From the NCBI GenBank assembly GCA_020284085.1, contig JACEVL010000205.1, forward strand, positions 450,001 to 514,000: a stretch of DNA of 64,000 nt. Reading direction: 5' to 3'. Under the pieces are notes generated by a model. The model was not told the origin of the DNA and did no database searches. It was given only the letters and a program-made list of their open reading frames with translations. This document shows positions 11,777 through 23,700 of the stretch, one piece after another. A program made the position numbers and the translations under genes. Numbering within the stretch: the first letter of the stretch is position 1; each line of letters opens with the position of its first letter. This stretch comes from Aporrectodea caliginosa. Its lineage: Eukaryota > Annelida > Clitellata > Crassiclitellata > Lumbricidae.

Positions 11777-14700
11777 TCATAGTATGCTGCTGTATAATAT
11801 AATTTTATAGTTTGTGTTATAGGCCTTCAGTATATGCTGGGTATGTACAACTGGTTTCGTGTCAATAAATTATTTCTTAACCTAGATAAGACCAATTATG
11901 TTGCATTCATTTTCAGATAGTAAAATTTCTCCCACCACTCCCCGTCAAGTTATCTCATTAATTAAGTAACCTCATCCAAATGTGCAGGAGTTATAATTAA
12001 TAGACCAGCATTTATCCTGGAAAGTGGACTGATTATATACATACATTATACATACATCATTTGAATATAATGCATACATACAGGCATGGGCGTCCGCAGG
12101 CGCGCAAGGGGGCGCATGTGCACCCCTGATTTTGCGCATAATATTATTTGCAGAGAATTTTTGATTATTTGGTTTGGACGATCTTGGACCTATAATTATA
12201 GACTATCTTTGTTTAGGCGGATGTTTGAAAATTTAACGTATAGCCTAGAGTTCTCTCTTGGTAATATGGAAATTCATATTGTCACTCGAGACGGCGAAAT
12301 GCATTCAGTCGTATCGGCTAATTGGTATCGTATTCTTTTCTGTTGTTTTTAGCCGATCCCTGCCAGATAACAGTTAGCCGCGTATAATCAGAACTTTATA
12401 TATATATATATATATATATAAATGTACATATATATATATGAACATATATATATAATTGACATTGGCATGGAGCGATAGTCTCTAAGTAATCAGATTCTTC
12501 CATTAGATGCAAGCTAACACACGTTCTGCCAGACTTTTTAAACATACCCCGCTCGCTTCGGAACCAGTCCCAAGCCTGGATGAAGGAGGAATGCGAATCT
12601 ATTGATCTTTGTTGTTTTACGGGTTCAAACCCCCCCCAAGTAAATGCATTACTGAAACTTCCACTACTACGCTTTGTGAGTCACTCGGGCAGTATCACAG
12701 GAACGGAACAGACTAGCACTTCTGAGTAGGACAATTTCATCTTGATGTCCCTGAACGTCGATTCCGCCTTCACTGGGAAGGTAGGTTTGCCGACTAATAC
12801 TACGTATTAGCCTACTTTGAGGGAGGGAAAATAGAGTAAGGGAATATTTGCGCAAACTCTTTAGGCCTACTCCAAGTCGGAAGCTGGTTGTTATAGGCCC
12901 TAATCTTATAAAATAATGACAGTAGCTTCTTTTATATAAGCTCAATAAGTTCGATGAGTAGACTGTAGGCCTAATACAATAAAATTGACCGTGTGTCTGT
13001 GTTTAAATTCCACATTCAGTTTCGTGGTAATTAGGCTGAATATAATAATTTAATTATTAACTAACGTTTTTTTCTTTTGCGTTGGCGTGCATACCGAATA
13101 AATAGCCTACGTTGCCCAGTGCTTGCCACTGTTAAGTAAACCTGCCGTTAGTATAGTCTATAGAAAGTATGCAGTACTGATAAATTATATTATATATGTA
13201 GAATAATATAGGTCGATTGGCTGCATTGGCATAAACTTAGTAACAGCTTCAATTGAATTCCATAAAAATATGAAGTCTCCAGACGATTGCAATTGTTATT
13301 TCAATAATAAGGTCAGATTTCAGTCATATAAAATTTAATTATCATTTATCATAATAGTTTTTGACAAATGTTCGAATGTCTATGATTTATTTCGCATGTT
13401 GGGATCCGCGCCAGAGGATCGAGAGGTAGAAAGCGCCGATGGGTAAGAGGCCGTAAGAGCGTCGACCGTGGTTATCGGTTGCTTTCGACACTCTACTTAG
13501 TCCCTGTGACAACTATTTAAAAGTTTGCGCCCCCCTAGAAAAATTTCTGCGGACGCCCATGCATACAGGTATGTATCTATGCATCCATACACTCACACTG
13601 TAGCATTATTTGAAAGGCGCATGGACATTTGCCTTAGCAACCAGCCTCTTGCCTTAGTAACGGGCCTTTTGCCTTGCCTTAGCAACCAGCCTCTTGCCTT
13701 AGTAACGGGCCTTTTGCCTTGCCTTAGCAACCAGCCTCTTGCCTTAGTAACGGGCCTTTTGCCTTGCCTTAGCAACCAGCCTCTTGCCTTAGTAACGGGC
13801 CTTTTGCCTTGCCTTAGCAACCAGCCTCTTGCCTTAGTAACGGGCCTTTTGCCTTGCCTTAGCAACCAGCCTCTTGCCTTAGTAACGGGCCTTTGCCTTG
13901 CCTTAGCAACCAGCCTCTTGCCTTAGTAACGGGCCTTTTGCCTTGCTCCGAACCTATAAATAGAGACGCCTGTTGCGTGTAGAGAGGGAGTTAAATGAGA
14001 GAGTTAAATGAGGAGTAGAAATGTATGTTGTTTCGGATCTATGTAAAAGTGACGTGTGTTGAGGGCAGTTAAAGTAGATCAGTGTTGAAGTAAATTAGTG
14101 TTCAGAGTTAAGCCGGAGTTGTAGTGTTTAAGCTGTTCGACATTAATAAAACAATCTGCAGTGTTGATCTGTGTCGTTGCCGTCTTCCAAGTTAACCTAG
14201 TGTTAGGCATCGTCGGTGGCACCGTTAAGTCCTTTGCCCGACGGGAAAGGCCGAGTCCAGCGAACGAACTAAGAAGAGGGACGATTCCGTAGGCTATCCT
14301 GGTGAACGTTGAAGAGAAAGTGGAATCGGCCCCTCCTGGCGACGAAGCCCCGCACCGTTTTTCGCCACAGTGGTACCAGAAGTGGGGTGCTAGACGATTG
14401 AAGAACACTGATTTCCGATGGGAGACGAGGACGACACGCGCGTCTACCCGCTGGTCGACTTTGACATCCTGCAGCCTAAAACCTCTACGCCCGCCGAGAG
14501 AAGGCGACCGATGGAGATCAAGCCGGACCGGAACAGCCTGCCAGACGACTTTGGCTTCGAGGAATGGAAGCCGATGGAGCCGAGGAAATCCACGGAACCT
14601 GTTAGCCGGGAAGTGAAGGACGAGTCGAGGATTCTTCCGGGGCTGCTTGAGGGCGTCGGCGGCCTGCTGAAAAACCGGCCGATGCAGATGAAACCCGGGC

Positions 14701-17700
14701 GTTTCGATGGGACAGGTTCACTGGAATCATTCCTGTCTCAGTTCGAGGTGTGTGCGAGGCACAACCGGTGGACCGCTTCGGACAAAATCGATTTCCTTCG
14801 CTGCTCACTGGAGAAAGCAGCCACTCAGTTGCTCTGGGACTTCGGGGCCCAGCCTGATGCGACCTACGAACAGTTGGTGGAGCGGCTACGTCAACGCTAC
14901 GGGACGGAAGGCCAAGCCGAGACCTTCCGGGCGCAACTCTATTACCGCCGCCAGCGTGCCGGGGAAAGCCTTTCCGACCTCCTTCATGAAATTCGTCGGT
15001 TGGTGGTTCTCGCCTATCCAGTGCCTTCCAACGAAACCACGGAGATCATCGCTAAAGACGCGTTCCTGGAGGCGATGAGGGATCGGGAGCTCTCGCTCAA
15101 GATTCGCGAGAGAGAACCCAAGTCACTGGACGAAGCTTACCGGACGGCGCTTCGTCTGGAGGCTTACCGAAGCACAACGGGCCAGGACGACCGAAGGAGA
15201 CCGTCGGAACCTGACGACCGCGGAAGACCGCCAAACCGGGTGCGTGGCACTCGGGAGACCGATGTCGGCGACCAGATCCAGGCGCAGTTGGACCGGTTCC
15301 TGACCAACCAGAAGGAAGAGCAACGCCGATGGCAACGGGAGCTCGAAGGCAAGTTTGACCGGCAGTTCCGGGAGCTGCGAGGTCGTACGCCTCCGGCTAA
15401 TGCTGGGCCGGACCGAGACGTTCGCTCTGGAGACCGTAACCGAGGACCGGGCCGAGAGAGTCGCCCGGGAAACGCCAACGCCGACCACCAAGAAAGTCCG
15501 AGGCGGGAGATGAATTGCTTCAACTGTGGCCAACCAGGCCACTTCGCCCGCAACTGCCGCCAGTCACGTCGGGCCCGCCATCGCCCGGATGCGACCGAGA
15601 CAGAAACCCAAGATTCGACGCCGACGGAGCCGGTGGCCGCCAATCACACGACCCACCCAAGAGTACCCAACCGTGCAACCTTCAACGCTGTCTACGTCAG
15701 GGGGACGATCAATGGACGCTCTCAACTCTGCCTGGTCGACACCGGATCGGAGGTGAGCCTCATACCTTCCTCTATTGTCCAGGGGTTAGAGATTCGTCCC
15801 TGTAACCGGTACTTGATGGCTGCGAACGGGTCCGATATACGGGTTCTGGGTGAGATAAGGGTCCCCATTAAGATTCGGAGTGGGTTTGAGATCTCTAGTG
15901 CATTTTTGGTGTCCGACCAGATAGCTGACCCCATGCTGGGTATGGATTGGTTGAGGGAACACCGATGCCGCCTAGGTTTTGGGACCGGGGCCTTGTTCAT
16001 TGGTCGGAAACGTATTTCCCTGGTAAGAGGTAATGGAGAAGGGTGGTGCCGTCGGGTAATTGTAGCTGAGGAGGTTGTAGTCTTGCCTAAGAGTCAATTC
16101 GACATCCCTGTAAAGACTCTGTATGGGGATTTGTCGTCGGTAGCGCCGGCCTGGATGACAGATGCCAAGGAAATCAGTCCAGGGGTTCATCTCGCACGGG
16201 TCGTAGTAGGCGATGACGCCAGAACGACCCAGGTCCGGGTAGTAAACTTGACCGAGGATCCTGTAAGGTTGGTTAAGGACCAGTTGTTGGGAGGGTTGCA
16301 CCCGGTCGAAGTTGAGTGTCGGGAGACCCGTGATAAGGGTGAGGAGCCGGTTGGTGAGGCGGCTCCTTGCGAGATGCTGATGGCCGATCTCCCCGAGGAG
16401 GTGACACCCGAGACCCGAGACCAATTGCGGGAACTTTTAACTGAATTCAGTGATGTTTTCTCGGTAAGGGAAGGCGATCTTGGCCGAACAAACGTGGCCA
16501 CTCATCGAATTGATACGGGAGATGCAGGTCCTGTTAGACAACCTCTACGGCGCCAACCGCTTCCCCATAGGGCTGCCATAGACGAACAGCTAGATAGTAT
16601 GTTGGCCGCTGGGACGATTGAACCCGCTGTTAGCGAGTGGGCGGCTAACGTGGTTCTGGCTCGTAAAAAGGATGGGACCCTCCGTTTTTGCATAGATTAC
16701 AGGCAATTAAATGAGAGGACGAGGAAGGATTCATACCCGCTCCCTAGAATTGACGAATGTTTAGATGCTCTCTCCGAGGGAGGATGGTTTAGCACCCTGG
16801 ACTTAAGAAGCGGATACCACCAGGTGGCTATGGATCCTAGGGATGCGGATAAGACCGCGTTCGTTACGCGTCGGGGCATCTATCGATGGAAGGTGATGCC
16901 CTTCGGTCTCTGCAATGCGCCAGCAACTTTCCAACGGTTGATGGACATTGTCCTTTCGGGGCTTAATTTCGATGTTTGCCTAGTCTACCTTGACGATGTA
17001 ATCATTTTCGGGAATACGCCCGAACAACATTTGCAGAGGCTGGGTAAGGTGTTCGAGCGATTAAGAGCGGCCAATTTAAAGCTGAAACCAAGTAAGTGTC
17101 GCTTGATGCGTAGGGCCGTTTGCTTTTTGGGCCATGTTGTGACTCAAGATGGGGTTGCCGTGGATCAGTCCAAGATCCGCGAGGTTGTGGAGTGGCCAGT
17201 CCCGCGACGACTGAAGGATGTGCGCTCTTTTCTCGGGCTATGCTCGTATTACAGGAGGTTCATTCGTAGTTTTTCGGTATTAGCTGCTCCTCTGTTCGCA
17301 CTGACGAAAAAGGGTAGAGCGTTTGTGTGGGATGATGCCTGTCAGGAAGTGTTCGAACTTCTAAAGCGCGCTCTAACGTCCACACCTGTCCTAGCTTTGC
17401 CTAAGGATGAGGGCGGCTACGTCCTGGACTGTGATGCCTGTGACGTTGGCATAGGGGCCGTATTATCCCAGAAGATTGATGGCGAGGAACGTGTAATTGC
17501 ATATGGAAGCCGCCTGCTATCCACGGCGGAGCGTAACTATTGCGTTACTCGCAAGGAGTTGCTCGCCATAGTGTATTTCACAAAGCTGTACCGTCAGTAC
17601 TTGCTGGGGCGCCCGTTCACGTTGAGGACAGACCATGCCGCGTTACAGTGGCTCCAGCGAACTCCAGAGCCCATTGGCCAGCAGAGCCGCTGGTTAGAAC

Positions 17701-20700
17701 GATTGGCAGAGTTCGAGTTCCAGGTGCTGCATCGTCCAGGTCAGAAACATGGTAATGCGGATGCCCTTTCCCGTAGGCCTTGTCGGCAATGTGATGTTGA
17801 CGATGCAAGTGCGGTCGCTGCAGTTACCGAGGCTGTGCCTACACAGCCATTGGATATTGAACCTGCCCCGCAAGAGGCGTTAGTAAAGGCGCAGAAAGAA
17901 GATCCTGATCTTCGGGTGGTACGCCCGTGGCTGGAAGTAGGTACCCAGGCCCCGGCCTTAGTGGATATCTTGCGAGAGAATGAAGCCGTGAAGGTGTACT
18001 GGCACCAAAGGGATCGCCTGTATCTGTATGAGGAGGTGATCTATAGGAAGACACCGGACGGGGTCGAACAGTTGGTGGTGCCCAGGGCTATGCGGGATCA
18101 GTACATGAGGCTCGCCCACACAGGGATGACCGGGGGTCACCTGGGCGTCCGGAGAACCCGGGCGCAGGTAAGGCGTCGGGCCTTTTGGGTCGGATGGTCC
18201 CGGGATGTGAGGCGCTTCTGCCAGTGCTGCCCTCAGTGCAACCAATACCATCGTGGTTTGCCTCCCCGCCAGGGACCGTTGCAGCCCTTGCCCTGTGGGG
18301 CGCCCTGGGAACGTTTGAGTATAGATGTCACAGGCCCCCATCCGCGTAGTCGAAGAGGGAACGTCTATATCCTTACGATGATGGACAACTTCACGAAGTT
18401 CGTGGAAGCAGTCCCCATGCACAATCAAGAAGCCACCTCGGTTGCTAGGGCCTTGGTTGAAAACGTTATCGTAAGGTACGGCGCACCGCTACAAATCCTC
18501 ACCGACCAGGGGACTAATTTCGAGGGTAATTTGTTCAGGGAACTTTGCCGATTGCTGGGAATAGATAAGGTTAGGACATCCCCTTATCACCCGAGCGGGA
18601 ATGGGCTCATAGAGCGCTTTCATAGGACGCTTAATGCCATGCTGGGGAAAGTGGTCAGTAGCAATCAACGGGACTGGGACGAATCTCTGCCCCATGTCCT
18701 CGCCGCTTACCGGGCGTCACCACACGAAACCACGGGATTCAGCCCGAACTACCTGATGTTCGGTCGGGAGACACGCGCCCCGTTGGACCTGGTCTACGGC
18801 AGTCCCCCGAGCGCTGATCCGGGCGCAGGCACGTACGCGAGTTATGTGCAAGACTTTGCTGAGCGCATGGAGTCCGCGTACCGCCTGGTACGAGAGCATC
18901 TGGGAGTGGCTGCGGAGCGCCAGAAGCGTGCTTATGACTTGCGGGTGCGTCCGGCTGAATTTGCCCCTGGGGCGCAAGTTTGGTACTATACTCCTCGTCG
19001 TTACCAAGGTCGCTCTCCGAAATGGCAGAAGATGTACACAGGACCTTTCGTCGTGGAGGCACGCAGCGGCCCTGTGAACTACCGCATCCGGAAGTCCCCT
19101 CATTCTCGTCCACTCACGGTCCATGTGGACAAGCTTCGGTCTTGCCTCAGGGAAGAGCAGACGGAAGATGTGGAGGTGCCTGAGCCTCCTGCCGACGACG
19201 ACTCTGAGGCCAGCGGGCGTCCGAAGAGAGAGACTCGCCGGCCCGCGCGCTATCAATAACTGGGCGCTGCCTTTCGGGGGAGGTCTTGCCCATGACCTGG
19301 GGTGCGTTTCCCCTTTCCTCCCCCTCGGCGATGCGACGCTCCCCTGCGTCTCTCTCTCCCCTCTCCTCGTCGTTCACTTGCGCCCCTCCCTTCCCTCTGC
19401 AAGCAAAAAGGCTGTGTACATTTGTCGACGGACATTTGTGCAAACGGACATTTGTATTAGCAACGGCGATTTGCCTTAGCAACGGACGTTTGCTTGTGTG
19501 TGTACATTTGTCGACGGACATTTGTGCAAACGGACATTTGTATTAGCAACGGCGATTTGCCTTAGCAACGGACGTTTGCTTGTGTGTGTACATTTGTCGA
19601 CAAGAATTTGCGTGTGTGTACAATTGTCGACAGAAATTGCTTGTGTGTGTACAATTGTCGACGGAACATTTGTGCAAACGGACATTTGTATTAGCAACGG
19701 CGATTTGCCTTAGCGACAGAATTTGCTTGTGTGTGTACATTTGTCGACAAGAATTTGCGACAATTGTCGACGGACGTTTGCTTGTGTGTGTACATTTGTC
19801 GACAAGAATTTGCGTGTGTGTGTGTGTGTGTACATTTGTCGACAAGAATTTGCTTGTGTGTGTACATTTGTCGACAAGAATTTGCGTGTGTGTGTGTGTA
19901 CAATTGTCGACGGACGTTTGCTTGTGTGTGTACATTTGTCGACAAGAATTTGCGTGTGTGTGTGTGTACAATTGTCGACGGACCTTTGCTTGTGTACAAT
20001 TGTCAACGGACATTTGCCTGCGCACACTTTTCCCCACACGGCCAGGCAACATTTACTTGTGTGAGACCGCCACGTGACTAGCCATGGCAACGCAAGGACA
20101 ATACAGGCTGATAGGCGAACGATGACGTATATCTAACTGACAAGAATTTTAGTTAACCTGAAAGCTGGGATTGCTCTTCATTTGTGAGACTAGGTCTTTC
20201 GATTAATAGTAACTGTGTTGATGATGTTATAGGATGATTGCATTTCTGTTGTAAGACTAGGTCTTACCGTTAATTTGTCTGTAGGGCGATTACCTTAGTT
20301 GTTATGCGGGGCCGATTTGGCCGACTAATCTGATGAACTTTTTAGTTAGTTAAAGCCTGGAATGGCTGCAGTGTTCGATTTAGTATTAATCATGACTTTA
20401 TTCACTTTATGAACATTGAATCTAGCGTAAGATGTCCCTTTCAAATTGTTAAATCAGTTACGGAATAGGGGACATTCCCTCTTTTCTTGGTGGGAGGAGT
20501 ATTGTAGCATTATTTGAAAGGCGCATGGACATTTGCCTTAGCAACCAGCCTCTTGCCTTAGTAACGGGCCTTTTGCCTTGCCTTAGCAACCAGCCTCTTG
20601 CCTTAGTAACGGGCCTTTTGCCTTGCCTTAGCAACCAGCCTCTTGCCTTAGTAACGGGCCTTTTGCCTTGCCTTAGCAACCAGCCTCTTGCCTTAGTAAC

Positions 20701-23700
20701 GGGCCTTTGCCTTGCCTTAGCAACCAGCCTCTTGCCTTAGTAACGGGCCTTTTGCCTTGCCTTAGCAACCAGCCTCTTGCCTTAGTAACGGGCCTTTGCC
20801 TTGCCTTAGCAACCAGCCTCTTGCCTTAGTAACGGGCCTTTTGCCTTGCTCCGAACCTATAAATAGAGACGCCTGTTGCGTGTAGAGAGGGAGTTAAATG
20901 AGAGAGTTAAATGAGGAGTAGAAATGTATGTTTGTTTTGGATCTATGTAAAAGTGACGTGTGTTGAGGGCAGTTAAAGTAGATCAGTGTTGAAGTAAATT
21001 AGTGTTCAGAGTTAAGCCGGAGTTGTAGTGTTTAAGCTGTTCGACATTAATAAAACAATCTGCAGTGTTGATCTGTGTCGTTGCCGTCTTCCAAGTTAAC
21101 CTAGTGTTAGGCATCGTCGGTGGCACCATTAAGTCCTTTGCCCGACGGGAAAGGCCGAGTCCAGCGAACGAACTAAGAAGAGGGACGATTCCGTAGGCTA
21201 TCCTGGTGAACGTTGAAGAGAAAGTGGAATCGGCCCCTCCTGGCGACGAAGCCCTGCACCATTTTCGCCACAACACTCTCACCTACTTGAACACTAACAT
21301 ACATATGCATGTATGTATAGATCTATTGCGACCCCAGAGTACATCAGGGCGCTCTGTGTTCCCGTCTCCAGCAAGGAGACGAGCACTATCCTTACGTTCT
21401 GCAGCTCGTGGGTATTTGATGATCTTGTGCTTCCGTACATCGATGCGGGCGCACCGTGCCTTTCCATGCATTGGACCGTCATACTGGAACAGCCTTCCAT
21501 TAAAAATTCGTCACATTACACCGCATGCAGCTCAGGAAACACTTTCGAAATTTCTTAAGACACATCTGTTTTGAGCTGTTGGGTAGCTACGTTTAGAAGC
21601 TTCGTGAGTTTCTTTTAGGAGCTATATAAATGGCCATATACGTGCATGCATATGATGATTATTATACAGTAGGCCTATATGTTGAATATATACAACATCT
21701 GTGGGATATATACAGTAAGTATAGGATATAAATAAGCTTATGCAGTGCGCTGCTTGTATAAGACGAATACCTGCATTTCCGGAATATCCTCCCACAGTTA
21801 AACGATAAAAGTCTGCGGTCGAATTAATGTGGAAGGTCGTAAATTCAGCGTATCGCTTCTCTCCCTCAAAGTCCTCAAGATCAATACGCAGCTTGTACTT
21901 CCGGTTTGTTGTCAAAAGATGCAGCATCTCGAGGCCTGAAAACAATAGATGACTTTATATTGACGATCTAGACGATCATTCACTCATTTAGTCATTTAAT
22001 CTAACTTATTAAGTAATTCATCCATGGCAATAAACTGATTCATCCAACAACCGTTTCTCTCCGTTTATTGAGTCTAGAAATTGACAACTAATAGGGAAAA
22101 CTAATCTTATAGAATAACTCTATTCATTCATGCATTCGCTCATTCACTCACTAATCGATTTATTCATCTGTTTGTACTACTGTCATTCTTCTTGAATGAG
22201 GCCGCCTATTAGCAAAGAGTAGTCCTGGGGATTGCCCTGTCATACAGGGTGCGGCCGAAAAAATAACTCCATTACGAAAATTGCGATTTCTCGAAAACGC
22301 TGAATATTTTGTTACAAATATTTTCATTCTTATTCGTAACATATTTTTGCATATTATTTGAAAATTTTATGTCAGTATCGATATATTAGTGATCATGACA
22401 TCAGGTTTAGAGAAAGAACTGCATTTTTTCAACTGAACGACGGCATTCACGAAATAGGAAATCATCGCCGACAAAATGTCATCCAGTATTAATCAATCAA
22501 AACAACCGCGTCTGGGCGAAGACGAAAAAAGCCGATATCCATCCAAGCCGTCTGTTGGTCGAGAGAGCCAAGTTCTCTCCCCACATCATGGTTTCTGCAG
22601 GTGTCAGCTATGAGGGTAAGGGACGCTTGCATTTCATTGACGAGAAGGCCAAAGTCAATGCTAAGTACTACGTGGAGAATCTTTTGCCTAAGCTTGTCGA
22701 TGACTGTCACACTGTCTTGGGAAATCAGTTCATTTTGCAGCAAGATGGAGCGCCCGCTCACGGCGCAAAGCTGGCCCAAGATTGGTTAACAAGTCACTGT
22801 CCGGACTTCATCGACAAGGATTCATGGCCGCCAAATTCCCCAGATATGAACCCACTCGACTATGCTGTCTGGGGTGCAATGCTTGAGACCTACAACAAAC
22901 TTACCACAAAGCCGAAGAACATTCCTGAACTGAAAAATACGCTGCAAATCATCTGGCATGACTTGCCACTTGAGACCATTCAGAAGTCTGTTCTGGGCTT
23001 TCGAAAACGTCTGCAAGCTTGCGTAAAAGCAAACGGTGGTCACTTCGAACATTCCTTGCACAAAACTTAACACTTGGCCTAATCTTGTCAATAACAATAA
23101 GTAACCTTGAACCTTGTTACATTACTGTTTGCGTCGTTACTTTGTTACTTATTGCTGTCAGTAACTGTCTGTTGAAACGAAAATAACATTGTTTCACTTC
23201 AGGGTTTCACCATTTTGGTTTTCATTTTTCGAATTTCATTAGATTTAGCCAAGCTGTAGATAAATATGTGTCAAACAGACTGGCGAATTTTGTCGGCGAA
23301 AATATTCAGCGGTTTTCGGCGACATTTTCGCAATTTTGTCAGGTGACATTTTGTCGGCAGCATATATATATAACTCTGATTTATAGTTTCATTTGACGCC
23401 GTCTTAATCGCAACTCTTTCATACCGCTGCCAAATGCTTACTGTTTCAGAGTTTCACAATGATACAATAGACATCAAGGCCTATAATTGGTTTAGAGTAT
23501 CATTATATCTCGATGTCCCTCGAAAAAGAGGGACATCGAGATATATTGTGTCGTTGTCACAGTGAGTTTAATTCACGTCTCCACTCTCCTAGGACTCTAT
23601 CTCATATAATGATCTTTGCTTCGGCCTTCTGCGCGTTAAGACACCTTGCGGGTTCTACTCCCAGAATATATCCTGCTCACTTTTAGAAATTATCTCATTC

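Larger units (their letters stand above)
13599..21272 (+). mobile_element. Full-length Ty3-type LTR retrotransposon
   Basis: Two about 770-bp LTRs bracket a single 1613-codon gag-pol frame, a primer binding site candidate and a polypurine tract. The target duplication is ACAC with TG...CA ends (13595-13598 and 21273-21276), or ACACT if the first T is shared. The LTRs differ at only a handful of positions, so insertion looks recent. It lies antisense in intron 4 of lectin copy B. Confidence 0.93.

Noticed and set aside
13525..13926. Frames with repeated [14 protein letters not shown]
   Set aside because: Translation of the 45-bp LTR repeats.
19286..20090. Cys/Val- and Thr/His-rich frames after the gag-pol gene, considered as an env-like or accessory gene
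   Set aside because: They follow the GTCGAC minisatellite on both strands with no signal peptide or membrane segment; no env is supported.
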